A stretch of DNA of 64,000 bases, taken from positions 17,784,693 through 17,848,692 of the forward strand of contig NC_051088.1 of assembly GCF_901709675.1 (NCBI RefSeq). The letters are read 5' to 3'. Positions 1 to 21,859 of this stretch are shown here, one piece after another; the first letter of the stretch is position 1; every line of letters begins with the position of its first letter. Made by a program: the position numbers and the translations under genes. Origin of the DNA: Syngnathus acus. Its lineage: Eukaryota; Chordata; Actinopteri; Syngnathiformes; Syngnathidae. The notes under the pieces are model-generated. The model made no database searches. It was not told the origin of the DNA and saw nothing but the letters and a program-made list of their open reading frames with translations.

Positions 1-8160
<8,160 letters not shown>

Positions 8161-8275
8161 AGTGATGTGGGAGTGGCACGCAGGGAGACGCATGAACAAG
8201 GCTCATCCGCTGGTCACGCACTCAAACCAAGGCCGGCGTTGGTTCGCTGGCTCTCCGAGGTCCTTCGGTGCTGCT

Positions 8276-11200
8276 CTGAAAGAGAAGGAACATTCATTCA
8301 ACATTCGTCCAATCAGAATGCTTGCAAGCACACAAAAAATATTTGCATGTATCCACTTCATTTGAAAAGATAGAAAATCTATTTTTCCTGCATCAATGAA
8401 TGAATTCATTATTTTGACATTTGTTTAAAGAGAATCGAATTCGACAGGTCGTGATGATTTAAATTTTAAACCAAAATAGACAAATGAGAGACAGTACAGT
8501 GATTTTGAGACAGTCCAATGTCTTCTGAAAAGTACGGTTTCATATATGTATGGATAAAAATAGCTTTTAAATACAATACAAAATGGTGGTGTATCAAAAA
8601 CTGTTCTGGCGAAGCGGTAAAGAAAAAATGTAACGTTAAAGATACACCCTTAGCTCCATCGTAACCATGTAAGTTGCACAATTTAGATGCATTGCTCACA
8701 CACACGAACACGCGCACACCGGCATCGTGGGTCTCAAAATCTGTCTTCCTTCCTATCTCCGTTCATTAGTTTGACCGATACAGATGGTGATCCGTAACAG
8801 AGTCATAATGAAGACCCGGGTGTGTACAGGATATTGAGCTGGAGGATTGGCAGTGTTCGGAATGTTGCGTGTGTTGTTTGAGGCTAAGAAACCACCAATG
8901 GACTATTTTAACACACATGCTATCAGCATTTGTCTTTTCATTGCAATCAAATGGCCTACAGCATACATATATGTACACAGGCTTGTTCTGGGAATAGCTC
9001 ACCAGTGATGGGACATTGTGATTTCCTAGGAACATTGGAGGATTTGGACATGTAAACCCTAGAACAGAATTTTAGAAATAGTGTTCCATATTGAAGATTA
9101 TTGTTTATACATATTGTGAGAAATCATTCGCATGATTTCCATATAGAATTTTGTTGTTTAGATGAAATAGTGCATTCATCTCTTATTTGTCTTTATTTTT
9201 AAGGCCTGAATTTCAAAAACATTTATTGTTTTTTCAATCAGACTTTTGGCAAGGCCTTTTTAACATGGGAAACATTCACACATATAAACATAAGGTGACA
9301 AAATATGTCCAACAAGAGAGAATAAAGTTACACAAGTGCCTTTACCGTTATCCATTGAATTAGAGGAAAAAGATAATTGCACCATATAATTTAAGGGAAT
9401 TTGAGCTAGTTCATTTTAGCTATGTGTGTCCGTTCGCTTTAATCACTCCCCAGAAATAGCTCTTTAAAAGATGTGGCTGATATTTTTAAAGACGCCACTT
9501 GATATGAAGGCTGTCTACTGCTTTTTCCATAACTTTATTTAAGAGGATCAAGAGGAAATTTTATACAATTGACTTTTTACCATTTTCTTAATTTTAAAAC
9601 AGCATTGAAGTCTCACTAATGTTTATCCCTTGGGCAGAACTGTCCCTCTTATCGCGAACATTTTTTCAACACGTAAAATTTATCAGCTACATTAATTATG
9701 CATTTGAAGATGTTTTCATGAATCTGAAAAGTTGTTAAAGAGCGCGTTTGTTAAAACTGTCTGGCCCCATCTTGTGCCTTGAATACGGTTCTTTGCTCAG
9801 GCTAACACGTCAGCGCAAATTGAAAACTGCCCCTTTAATAAAAAGCATACAAAATGTGCACAATACAGACTTGTTCGTAACAACTGTCGGTGACATTGTG
9901 TCTTTATTCTGTCAGTTCAGCCATATTCTAACGGCCACTGGTAGCTCGGGGGAAGAAATTTAAAGAAGGTTTTGTCCTTTGGGAATATAGTATGTCTGTA
10001 CTCCATTTCAAGGCAATCCATTCAATAGCACTAAAATGAGAAGCACTGGATTTTATTGGCGATTTAATGACACTCTGTAACAGTAAGCTGTCTTCTTGGA
10101 CTAATCAAGGTCACTTGTTCGCCTAGCGAAATGCTTCTCTGCTGACTTTGCTGGACATGCTCATCTGTGTGTGCTTTTCATAAATCTGCATTGCCGTCAG
10201 TCGAGGCAGTGAGCTATGTGAGGAGATCATGTTTAATAAATGGGTATTATTTTAGATGAGATCCAACTCCCGGGAGATGTGTTGTAGGCCGCTTTATTGC
10301 TTTTGCTTAGTGCACAAGGCCATTACTGCTTCGTTGGTTTATTTATGCACTAGAAGCTTGCAAAGACATGCTCAGATATGCTCAGATGCCCGCGCACATC
10401 CCTCTTAAGATGTCATAAAGCTCCTCTGCCTCTGTGTGTTTATTCCTTCACGGGACAGCGTGGCATCCTAATTTATCAGTAAACAGTAAATGCAGCAAAG
10501 AGTCGTTTGGACGGATTAAATCGCAGCAAATCAATCGCGCTGCGCTTTATTTTTTGAGGGAGATGCTCGGACTTGTCCATCCCCATGTAATTTCAATTTA
10601 TTTCAAACTAAGGTCAAGAGTTTATTGGGAATATTTGCCGGCTGTCAGCTACAAATAGAAAAGCCAGTGATTATGAATTTAATTTTGGGTCATATGTGTT
10701 CAACACACGCGTTACCACCAAGCGTATTTTTTGCAATACGTGCTGAGACTTCATGATGCCGAGGCACCAAAAGGCGAATGCATAACTGACACTAAGACTA
10801 ATGGTTGCAGGAATCAGAATGCGCAATTCCGGGGGTTGATAACAAGGCATGTGCTTTGTGTCCGGCGGGCGAGGGCGGCGAGCATCTGAACTCCTCATTT
10901 ACAGAATCTCAAGCAGCAGAAGCAGCAGTGGCAGCAGCATTCCAGGATGAACAGAGCCTTTTTCTTCTCAATCAGAAAAGAGAATTAGCAAAACCGAGAC
11001 TGTAGCGCTACTGTCACAAGTCACCACCAATGCGCCCTGACATATTCCAGACCTGAGGAGAAACCAAATGCAGCTTCCGGGAAATAACATCTCTTCATAT
11101 CAGCAATGAAGATGACGTATAGCCTGTCGGCCTCCATTTGCCGTGCATGTCATGTGAGCTACTTTTAGGGCAGCATAACAGCAAAGATTAATAACAAGAA

Positions 11201-11434
11201 CAATAATTTTAGGGCAGTGACTCAGAATATTTTCTCACCAAGTGGCACAGTAGCGGTCCAAATAGCCCAATTAAAAAAACAATAGTGTAGTAGGAATAAG
11301 TGTTAATAACAAACCCATAAAGAGATTTCGTGTCTAATAAATAATTTCTTAAAACACCAACATTGCTCTTTTGGGGAAAAAAAACAAAACTGTGTACTTT
11401 TTTTAGACTGGTCTGAAGAATGAAAACACTTATT
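8276..11434. other. pcbp4 upstream region, no gene recognised
   Basis: AT-rich DNA upstream of the first pcbp4 coding exon, probably within its 5' non-coding intron. The short open frames look accidental. No RNA gene or clear transposon seen. Confidence 0.5.
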
Positions 11435-11608
11435 TACCGTAATTTTCGGACTATAAGTCGCGGTTTTTTTTCATAGTTTGGGTGGGGGGGCGACTTATAC
11501 TCAGGAGCGACTTATATACATATATATGGGTTTTTTTCACTTTTTTGGGCATTTTATGGCTGGTGCGACTTATACTCCGGTGCGACTTATAGTCCGAAAA
11601 TTACGGTA
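11435..11608. mobile_element. MITE with TACCGTAATTTTCGGACTAT termini
   Basis: A 174-bp element beginning TACCGTAATTTTCGGACTAT plus AAGTCGC and ending in its exact reverse complement, giving perfect 27-bp terminal inverted repeats. Internal GCGACTTATA motifs recur on both sides of a central AT-rich part. No coding capacity. The perfect ends suggest recent insertion. A decayed relative lies at 58485-58541. Confidence 0.85.
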
Positions 11609-12467
11609 CATAAAAAAAGAACTAGTTACAGTGTGTGTTATGGATTTGATTTTAACACGTCTTTCATTCATACGGCGCGTGTTACCTGAGGCATTTTGTT
11701 TGTTAGAATTAACACGAGAAATAACTCGGATTGCTAGTGATGCTAAAGCGTTTATACTCCAAAAAGTGCAGAATTTGATCTCGCTTAAGGAGTAAACACA
11801 GACAACCGGCCACATCAAAGTTATCCCGGCTCAAAGCATCTAGAGCACGCATCTCTAAGACCGGAGGAAAGATGTTCCCCCCCCCCCCCCCGCCGACCCA
11901 ACCATTACATTTTCTTTCCAAAACATCAACACCAGAGAAACTGCCGAGATAAAAAGGAACTTTTACAACTGGCTTGTCTGGGGAGTCCACAGCCCACACC
12001 TGTTCCGAGATAAACACGTCCCCGGCCTCACAGAGACGACCGAGCGGGCAGGCTTATACCACTTGTGCACTCCTGACACGTATTGTGAAAGACGCGCTTA
12101 GGGTTTCCCTCTGCATATAGAACATAAAGGAGCTTGGGTATACAGTGTTTGCTCGCTAAACAAACGGGGTGTCCCAAGGGTGTGGGCACATAAAGAGCAT
12201 TACGTGACAGGGTGTCAAGCTGAGTACACGTGCAATGGCGACGGCACGAGGTGGGACACCGTTCGCACACATGCCCCGCATAAATCCCGAAACCTCGCAC
12301 GCACAAACAAAGTGCGCACGTTCAGCTGTTGAGATGAAAGAAGCCAACAATTCACACACTACGACGCACACAGGAAGCGGCTAGTTGAAATACAAAAGGG
12401 GAGACCCTTTGATCCTTTAGAAAGGCGTGTTTGTCGACTGTATTTTGTTTATAGCGGGCATGACCAG
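11609..12467. other. Non-coding stretch with a C homopolymer
   Basis: Contains a run of 15 C at 11877-11891 and a moderately CpG-rich part at about 11990-12320. No exon with convincing splice sites or recognisable protein was found. Confidence 0.4.
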
Positions 12468-12645
12468 CTCCGGTCCTGGAGCGCCTCCGTCTTGCCTATT
12501 TTACATTCCTCCCTCGTCTACCACGCCTGATTCAAATGATCGACTCATCAGTAAGCTCTAAAGGAGCCCTGATTATTTGAATCAAATGCGTTGGCCACGT
12601 GTAAACACAGCGGCCCTCGATGTCCGGAGCTGGACACCACTGGCC
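12468..12645. mobile_element. Small hAT-like inverted-repeat element
   Basis: Starts near CCAGCTCCGGTCCTGGAG and ends near the inverse form TCCGGAGCTGGACACCACTG, with a CTGATTCAAATGATCGACTC core. I recognise this arrangement as a common fish non-autonomous element; the superfamily assignment is tentative. A decayed relative is at 28443-28622. Confidence 0.6.
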
Positions 12646-15397
12646 TAAATTTTGACATTATTTATCTCTATTTTTTGTAATCAAAACACAAACCTTCGGA
12701 GATCTATTCCCTAGCAGCGTAGGTCAATATCATTTCAGATACCTCCGATTGTGTACATTGGCATAAATTCTTTTTTTATTGATTTCTTTTGATGTGGTTA
12801 GCTGCAACGCTTTTATTAGTCCACTGGTAAGCAAAAAACTGGTGGACCAAACTTAGCACATGTCTATTACCCAAATAGTCATGTAAAAATAGGACACGCG
12901 GTCACCATAGCAGACAGCAGGCTATGTTTATTCTCTCTGCTCTGACAATCTGTATTTTTGAGATATTGTCATGGTCAAGCTGTTTCATTGAGACTTGGGC
13001 TGGTTGGACACGACATGCTGTATCTATCTCATCTAAAATCGGGTATCTGATTACTATCTTTTTACTTCTGCTTTCAAGTGATACATGTCCAATATGTAAT
13101 CGTTAAAATTGCTGAACTACGTTATAAAGTAATCGAATAAAAATGTACTTAAATAGAATGTAAGGAATTAAACAATTCAGTTGAATTTGCTGCTCCTTAT
13201 GGCGCCTCTCTTTTGGCTGATAGTATAATAGTGCATTCATGCAGACTCAAATGAAGAATAGTTTCATATCTACGTAGCACAATAAGTATTCTTTCCCCTC
13301 GAGGATAAAAAATAAATGCTGTGGAGTATTAGTGCATAATCTGTCGGCATGTGTTATTCCAATATTTGACTTTAAATATGTAAATTTGCATTGCTTGTTA
13401 GCATTAAAGTAAGCAGACTTTCTGAAGCAATGTGATTGTTTTAAATACACAAATGATCATTCTACAAACTGCTATTGGCTGTGAAATGAGTTGATTTGAG
13501 TTCACTGCCACCATACCATATGCCGCCCATATCTCAAGTTTGTACTCCGGAGTTAAAGATAAAATAACAAATGTCTGACGCCAACACTGTACAACAGAGG
13601 TATTGTATCGGTATCAGTATCGGAGCTCAAAAATATTCTCCGACACTTTATACTGCATCACTAGCATGACGTCTACCTTCCGAGTGTGTGGAGATGCTTG
13701 AATGATACGGGTGGCAACACTTTAAGGCAACTGCAAATTATGCTCTGCAAAAAGGGCGGTGAACTTCTCAAACACCGATCTGAGTTTTACAAGCCCCTCC
13801 GCACGCACAGTGTATTTCTTTGCAAGATGTCACCTTTAAGGTGACATCTTGCAAATGAAGAAACCTTTTGGGCGTTGAGCTAATTTGCAGTTGTTGTGCA
13901 GATGTGTCACTTTAGTTGTACCATTTTTTTTTTATTCTATGTTATTTTTCACCCCCTTGTCATGCAATTACTTGCTGTTGAGCGCAGCGGGCATTTCATT
14001 TAGTTAACACATGCTATATGATAATGGTTGAAATAAATAAATAATTTTCTTTGGTTTATTTTGTTTGAAATTGAGGATTTATTTTGTGTGAGACAAAAAC
14101 AAAATGAAAATGAAACGTACTTTCATCATGATGGTAAGATGTAAATCAGTGGTAATTTTTAATTTTTTTCTGTTTAAGGGGTTTTGATGTTAATACAAAC
14201 ATGCGAGGGAAATAACGTAAAGTGGGGCCACTTGAAAAAAAGTTGTGTAAATACATTTTTTGGGTGGATTTGAGATGAACACATTTTCTGCTGGTTTGGC
14301 ATGCAAACTTCAGAATTATGCCTACGTTTTGCCATGATAAAGTTTTCTGAAAACTTTTGTGTTGCTGCAGTCTAAAACTATATTTGTGTACGTAGAATGA
14401 CACAATGAGAGCATCTTCCCCTGAGACATCAACAGTGATGAAGACACAAACAACCACAAAAGGGGGGCAAAAATGATGTATCCCATTAGTACTTTATGCT
14501 CATATTCACTGGCGGACAGTTATTCGCTGTTGTCTTGCTCAAATTTAAATGAGATCCTCCGGGTGCAAACGCGCACGCACACCCCTCAACACACAAAGAT
14601 ACACACACGTAAACAAACTTGACTGGCATTTGCAAGTCCCACATGCCGCTCATGGCGGACTTGTCTGAAATGCTGACAGGTCCGACTTCATACAGACACT
14701 ACTTGATTAAATGAGCAAGATCTTCAATGATGAACATTCTTGGATATGCTGGAATCACGTGGCGGCTACAAAGTGAGCTTCGATTCATCCACAAGGTTGA
14801 AGATGAGCGTGCAGCATTTTTATGAGACGTATATCACAAAACCCTTATTTTATACCTGCCTGGTATTAAATGGCCTGCAGGGTATGTCTCTCATTGAAAT
14901 GTAATATACTTATAGAAAAACCATGAACATATATTTGGCTTTAGATTGAACTTCAGTATATTCATTAATTTTATTTGGAACTTGCAATTCAAAACAGAAA
15001 AGGAATATCAATGTATAGCCGTTATATGCTAAACCTCCCAAGATTCATACATGCATAGTATATACGTGACTGAACTTAATTTGAACATGCAATACAAAAC
15101 AGAAAAGAAATGAAAAATCTGCAATATGAATATCCCATTCTGAATCACAATCGTGTACCGTGGGTCGGAAAAGCGATGTGAAGAACTTCTCTCCTATCTA
15201 CTGCTCCTCTATTACTTAAGATGGGTTCTCCATCAACAAGTGCGATCCAAAATACATAGTCTACACACACATATTGAGTGCTAACCTTTTGTGATTTGAA
15301 AAATGAGACCAAAATAAATAATTTCCTGTTTTTCTTACGTATGCCACCTACAATCGTTTTTTTTTTAAGTGTGGAAATAAAACTAAACTACTGATAT
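12646..15397. other. Non-coding stretch
   Basis: AT-rich DNA with no recognised gene. It contains the perfect palindrome at 13819-13855 and, near 13490-13560, a faint match to the dispersed family seen at 20937 and 55349. Confidence 0.5.
13819..13855. repeat. Perfect 37-bp palindrome
   Basis: The arm TTTGCAAGATGTCACCTT is followed by a single central T and its exact reverse complement, giving 18-bp arms with a 1-base centre. A very stable hairpin or cruciform is possible. Confidence 0.95.
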
Positions 15398-15830
15398 AGT
15401 GACATTGCAAAAGTGTACACACCCTCTTGCAACTGGGGATTTTTTCTGTGTTCAGATTTAACCAATCGCATTTGAAGTGCCTTTCATTTCTAAACAACGT
15501 TCTATTAAGCTTTGGCTGGGTTCTTTTTTCTTTTTATCGAACCCTGAAGGTTTTCTGCTAACACTAAGCGCTATTTGCAATTGTTCATAATTGTTCATTG
15601 CTTAAGGAGCCAGTTCCACTAAAGCATAACATGATGTTGCCACCACAATGCTTTATTGTCTGGTGCAGAAACTGCAAAAACCTCCTCAACATACGTATGT
15701 GGAAAAACATGTTACCGTACAATGAATCAACGTCAAGTTTATAGATCACGATGGTGGATAACATTTTAAAATAGTATATATTTGGTCTCATAGCCATACG
15801 CACACTATTAATTTGTAAAATGTTCACATA
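15398..15830 (-). mobile_element. Tc1-like transposon relic
   Basis: The minus strand encodes a short stretch, IKHCGGNIMLCFSGTG, that matches the conserved KHGGGSIMVWGCFS region of Tc1-family transposases. The flank at 15405-15435 (AAAAGTGTACACACCCTCTT) is of a kind I associate with fish Tc1 copies. Both sides are decayed, and no intact DDE catalytic set can be read. Dead copy. Confidence 0.6.
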
Positions 15831-17789
15831 TCTGTCCTAATAATACACGTGCAATCATTATATGTCAAATCTTGCCAGTTTTCGAAAGGGATAAATTCTA
15901 TAATCTCTCCAATGCGCCGGGAGGCAAAGAGTGGAGCTGTGAAACGAGAGACGCTTGAAATGAAATGAGCAGTGCTTCATCTCTCAGCGTGTCTGTCTTA
16001 GCTGTGTCACATGTAATGGGAGGGGTCAGTCCTTGGCGAGCAGAGGCCCGTCCTCCCGATCAGACCTTGGCTTCATTTAGAGTTGAAGCATAACCATGTC
16101 ACAGCCAACGGCTTGTCAGCCACAAGGCCCTCCGGAGACCCTGTGACTGCTTGCTGCTCCCTGCGCCTGATGCCTTTTGAAACACACTCTGTGTAATATT
16201 ACCTGCAGCAACAGCAGGGGATCTTGATATATAACATCTTGTCGCTGATTTGATCTCATTCAACTAAATGAGCTTCTTATGTTTGAATGAATGAAAGGGC
16301 CAATTTGTACAAGCGAGGTTATTGTAATGAACAAACACGAACAAACTATGTAAATCTAAAATTGAGACACATTTTCATTGACAAAATGAAATAAAAACAA
16401 GAGCAAAGACTATGGCAAAAATGTCCTTCGTTGTCACTTTCAGGGTTTATTTTAAATGGACGATATTTATTTGGGTATTGCTGTACGTCCGTACAAAAGA
16501 AGGAAGGTCAAACAGTTCTGTGAGAATTGCAGCTTAATTAATTACGCAACAATTGGTGACCTTTATTTTATCTTCCACTTGACAAATCACCAAATTAAAA
16601 AAAAAAAAAAGACTAAAATAATAAGAACTCAACTAATATATTGTACCTTAGTTAACTGCAAGAAAACTATATTTAGCAAATGTACTTGATTTAAAAAAAA
16701 CAAAAACATTTAGGACATTGTATGACTGTGCACCGTTTGAGTATTTAATTCAGTGATTCTTTTGCGTACCACTAGAGTCAACCCACGTACCAATAGTGGT
16801 ACTCGTATCCCACATTGACATTCCATTTAAAACGATGTTCTTTCAGATGGTGTGAATTTATGCATCTGATCACATCCCCTATAGTAAAACTGTGCTGGAT
16901 CTTATAAATATAGAGCGCTGTCAAGTTAGATAAGCTCCTCAATTTCGCCTTCATGCCCTCAACTCTCTTATCTAGACAAGAAAAGATTTCTCACCGTTGT
17001 TGCGACTGTCGTTCCTTTTTTTAGCAGCGTGTTGACAGCCCAGAAGCTACGGAATCTGCAAATGACTGCATTTGCAAAGACTGCTTTATCTCCACGTTGG
17101 GCGGATCAATACTTCCTTCCTGTCATTACACCTCGTAGTCGCGTCAGGCTGTCTTCTACGCGGCCCGACCTCTGCTTGGGCTCAATCTGCATATTTAGGA
17201 GTGAGTGGATCCAATATGGCTAATGAACAGCACGATAATGGACACGCTAAATGGCAGTCAATCCTGAGCCATCGGTTTCTGCCCCGGTCAGGCTGCAGCA
17301 ATATTTTGATGTGAATATCCTTGAGTGGCCACTCTGCATGAATCCCTCATTCATCAAGAGTTCATGCAGTCACTTTCAAATGTCTTCTCATTAGTTAAAT
17401 CCGTTTCTTCCTTCGCCTGTCCTGGTGAAATGACACAAATGTGCAGATAACAAACCTTATGGGTTATTCTGGGATGTCATTCGCTATCTCTTGAGTATTT
17501 CCAGACCCACAGCCGGTGGCGGCGTGCTCTGAGCCTTAGACCTAGTACACACGTAAAGACAGACTGTTTTTGTCCCTTTCCAACCAAGGACATCAAATAC
17601 CCGACTCCAGTGATTGTCCTCAGAGGTTATCCTGTCTGAAGTGTGTCAAGACTGTAAATATCCCGATTAAAGATGTTCAATATTTACGGCCAAAAATCTT
17701 CACACGTGTGGGGAAAACCAACTACAGTGGATTCAATTGACTCCGTGAACTGTAGCCAATATATATATTTATCCATAGATAGATAGATA

Positions 17790-17831
<42 letters not shown>

Positions 17832-18049
17832 GCCTTTGCTGGTCATTTGCCTTTTCTTTGACCAAATATAGCATGATCCTTCTTATTTGAAGGCTTCTCT
17901 TATACACTATATCCTTCTGAATGGTTGTTGTAATTTGGCAAGTGTAGAATACACTTTATCAGGATATTGACTTTGGGCTTTTAGCCCATGGCTTTCACTA
18001 GATGAAGGTCACACCGTATCTGCAAAATGACTTTCCTCGCTATAGCTCG
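15831..18049. other. Non-coding stretch
   Basis: No gene recognised. It includes a fragment at 16755-16815 with a locally repeated GTACCA(C/A)TAG motif in both orientations, and the tetranucleotide array at 17775-17831. Confidence 0.45.
17775..17831. repeat. Compound (GATA)n-(GATT)n microsatellite
   Basis: About four GATA units run directly into about eleven GATT units. Confidence 0.95.
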
Positions 18050-18300
18050 CTTTCATCCCTGCTTCCCTCCCATCCTCCACAGCAGAACATGAGTCAGAGA
18101 ATCTGACACCTCGCAGGGCACAGGAGGAGAGAGGAGATGGGAGGAGGTCGCGAAGGGAGAAGGGAAGCAAATTGAGAACGATAGACGGGCAATCGGGACG
18201 GCTGCAAGCAGGGAGCGAGGATTGGATCGATATGTCACTGAGAGGTAACCTGAGACATTGCTGCTTCTTCCTGCAGCGCTGTATAAAAATGGCAATTAAA
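18050..18300. other. Purine-rich, CpG-containing segment; possible non-coding exon
   Basis: A strongly purine-rich stretch (18120-18180) is followed by CpG-containing sequence, TGAGAG|GTAACC (a plus-strand donor match) and GTATAAAAATGG. It stands out from the AT-rich surroundings and might be a 5' non-coding exon or a regulatory element. No strand or gene can be assigned from the sequence alone. Confidence 0.25.
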
Positions 18301-19979
18301 TGAATCCAGGCTCAAATGGTGCTCCCAGTCGTTGCTGACTGCACCATAAATCATAGGTGAAGACATTCTTTCTACACAGGCGCTTAATTATCATGTTTAC
18401 GGCATCGCAGGTTGTCGGCGTATCATCTGGACTCGAGCAGTAGCGTGCACTTTGGTATTGCATAAGCTCCAAAACAAACTGAGCACAAACCCAAAAATAG
18501 TGTGGTCCCCGCTAAATATTTCAGGCACTCAGCAGCTGAAGGGGGTGATAAAAAGCTTCTATCGTCATTGGCCCCGTACACAAAGAGCCACTGATGCAGA
18601 TGGCCGCTAGAATAGAGGCTTTGTAATGAAGGCAAACGGGAAATACTGTCATAAAGGTCATCTTTTGGCTTGACGCTTTATCTGATCCACTTTCTGTATA
18701 CTACCGACTCCATAAAAGTAGCTCCTTGAGGGGAGGAAATCAAATCGTGAATCTCGTGAGGCAAAAAAAAAAGAGACAAGGAGTGTCATGCGGGCTGCTG
18801 GGTCAAAACAGTAGCTCTTAAAACAGCATCATCCTTTGATGGCGAGGTTGGCTCGCAGCGCTGTCAGCCACCGGGTCAGGCTTAAGAACAGCAGCGAGGG
18901 GTCACGATGCCTTTCAAATAAAGACTCCCTTCATTGCTAAACAACTCGCACCGTCACAAAATGATCCGCACTGTTCGCCAGCGCTGCCAGATGACAAACC
19001 AGCGTTCATGTGACCAAATTCCGTGCACACCCTTCTTGTACAACAGAGCCCATTTCATGCTGTGACATAGAGATAAGGAGCGCAGTAGAAAGATCAGTTT
19101 CAATCGACCAAGCGGACCCGGAGCATCCAGAGTCAAACGTTATTAGATAGCAACAAGCACAGGTTAATTGCTGCAAGGCAGGTTAATTGCTACATGTGAT
19201 TCATCACAGCGATATTAGAGGAAATTAATTTGTACGGTAACAAAGCTCCAAAGATTTTTATTAAATCCTCCCAATCACATTTCATACAGACAAACATTTT
19301 TCAGCACTATTTTGAGGGTACGTACATCCAAATCAGGTCAACCGATCAATGTAGGAATGACAACAGTTGATAGATTGGCCTCTGGATTTTTAAGGGACCA
19401 AAATAAATGGGATTAACAAAAAAAAAATCACAAATCAAACTTTCCTTTTTGAATGCTTAGTTGCAGATAAAGGTGTCAGGAATAATAGATGAATTCACAA
19501 CTAGTGTGATCATTATATTAATCCAAATTTTAATGGGATTACAGCCTTTCAACAGTAATTATAACATGATTGAATTCCATAGTGCTTCAGTAGAACAGAT
19601 CTTTTTTTGTGTGTGTTTTAACAAAATAAGACCTTTGCAAACATCTGCTTTTATTTGGAAAACAATGAGCAAGCGTGTCACTGAATCGGTTTCAAAGCAG
19701 TTGGTGACCATATATCAATATATGTATATATACATATAATATATAATAACATATAATACTTATATCAATCCCTTTCGTGTCATATGCCTTAGTTATTATT
19801 ATTATATATTTTTTTTTTGATCACCAAACAATACCAAAACAACAGTTGCTTAATAAATAGGAATTGGGAAGATGGTTTTGTAATACACTCATATGAAATG
19901 ACATTTTATCCAATTATTCAATTTATCGATGTGACGATCAATAGAGCAATCGATTCTAAAAATATTCGACAGTGAGGGC

Positions 19980-20640
19980 CCGAGTTGCAAATCATTCAGT
20001 CATTCAAAGCCTAAAAGGCTGCAACGTATCAATGACAATAGCAGATGCTGAAATCCATCTCTCGTGATGCTTAGCCAAGGCCTCTATTGAATTTGTCTTC
20101 CATTTCCGCTCGTTTGTTGCTAGTAGGGCGTTTTCCCTTCATTTATTTCAGCAAGTGAAATGGATGCTTAATTGGAGTCAGGTCCGGTGATTGACTCGAC
20201 CAATGCAAAACACGCCACTTTTTCTCTTTAGTTGCTTTTACAGTATGCTTCAGGTTATTTTGCATTTGGGCTGTGAAGCACCATCCAATAATTTCTGATT
20301 TCTGATCAGACTGGCCAAAAGTCTTCAGATAATTATCCTGCTGTGTTTGTCGCAACATTCATAACCAGAAGGCAACCAGTTTCATTGGCAGCAGTACATG
20401 CCCACCTTCCCTTGGAACAGCTAAGCAGCCAATATTACTTTTGCTCCTTTAAAAAGTGGGAGGCACAAGTAAATACTTCCAACAATGTCCACCTGATTTG
20501 GATGTAAATACCCTCAAATGAAAAGCTGAAATGAAATGAAAATGACATCATCTTTGTTTCTTTTCAAATCCATTGTGGTGATGTTAAGAGTCCAAACAAT
20601 TGGGATCGTACCCATGCTCTATTATTTATGGATGTGACCA
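19980..20640 (-). mobile_element. Tc1-like transposon relic with transposase C-terminal fragment
   Basis: On the minus strand 20358-20143 reads through QNNLKHT and [14 protein letters not shown], matching the QDNDPKHT and W-SQSPDLNPIE motifs of Tc1 transposases. The second catalytic Asp region has decayed (QNN for QDN). On the right, TTGGATGTAAATACCCTCAA (20498-20517) and a segment near 20551-20640 look like the other end of the same family. Inactive. Confidence 0.7.
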
Positions 20641-20766
20641 TATGGCTCAAGCAATTTAGCAATCAGTTGATATTGATTAGATCTAAGACGCCAATTGTAT
20701 GAATGAAGCTACAATCTATGTATTTAGGACTAAATAATGTTTGCCTGCACACATCAGTGAAGCGCA

Positions 20767-20781
20767 ATCTCTCTCTCTCTC

Positions 20782-20812
<31 letters not shown>

Positions 20813-20821
20813 CTCTCTCTG
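20767..20821. repeat. (CT)n/(CTTT)n microsatellite
   Basis: A 55-bp polypyrimidine run of CT units interrupted by TTT. Confidence 0.95.
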
Positions 20822-20936
20822 CAGAATTCCTTAATGGAAAAGAGCTGCAGTACCAGAAAAATATAATGAAATTAAACAGCTTGAAGGCTATTTTTGGCAG
20901 AACTTGAAATCACTTCCATCTTCCCCCACACAGTGC

Positions 20937-21030
20937 TCGTATTTCAAGTCTGTGATCTGTCAAACAACAGCCTGTACCTCGAAAAACATTTAAACTGGGT
21001 CACTCAAGGCACCACTGTATTTGATTTGAA
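20937..21030. repeat. Dispersed repeat, CTCGTATTTCAAG...CAAGGCACCACTGTA family
   Basis: Starts CTCGTATTTCAAGTCTG and ends GGGTCACTCAAGGCACCACT. Similar pieces occur at 26641-26662, 51191-51340 (inverted), 52566-52595 and 55349-55475. Family name not known to me. Confidence 0.55.
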
Positions 21031-21859
21031 CCAACAATAATTTTCAGACTAAAGACGTCAAATTGCACAATTTCCCGCAGCACTCCTAATGATCTCTCAC
21101 GGCACCCGGGGAAGAGATTAGAGAATCACCGTTTTTGGAAGATGAGGGGGATTATAGGCAGCTTCCAGCTGCTGGAGCGTCACGTGACAGATCTGGCTTG
21201 TGTTATTTATGAAGCCTGTCAGTCCCTGCCCTCACTCTGCGGCACAGATGCAGGTGGGGTTTCATTATTGAAGATGCTCTTCCACTTCTTATTAGATCTC
21301 CCTCTCTCAGAGTGCATTACGGAATTACATTTGGACAGAGAGTGGGCATTGCACCGGGGTCTGTCTTTGTAGCCCTGGAATGGATCCTAATGACGTGTGC
21401 GCATCATAAGCCAACAGACTTTAAAAAAAAATGTTTTCAGGCAAACATATGTGTGTATTTAAAATCAAACATATATTTACCAAGTGTGGATGTGAAGATG
21501 TGTGTTAAAAAAAATCATACTCAACCCAAATGATAAAGCCATAAAATGCTTACAGCGCCAGACTAAGTGATGCACAATTCTTCAGTTGTGTCCTACTTCT
21601 TTCCACTTTTGTTTGAGTGCACTTGCTGCAGGCTGGTGGGGCATTTGCAAGATTCATGAAGCATCTCCAGGCTGTGAGGATGATGATTCTCTGCATTAAT
21701 CAAATGGTGCACTCCCAGCTGTTTATTGATTCTGTATTACAGACTCAAGAGCAGTGCTGCGCTTAATCTAAAAAAACACAAAGTATCATCTTAGTATGCA
21801 ACGTCAGATGTTAGCGAGTGAAAATAATAGTGTACAGTATATTTTTGCTGTTCCTGTTG
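21031..21859. other. Non-coding stretch
   Basis: No gene recognised; short open frames only. Confidence 0.4.

Noticed and set aside
8203-8409. Minus-strand frame across the pcbp4 acceptor
   Set aside because: It crosses the intron-exon boundary and is out of frame with MNCEQDF; the region is 5' UTR.
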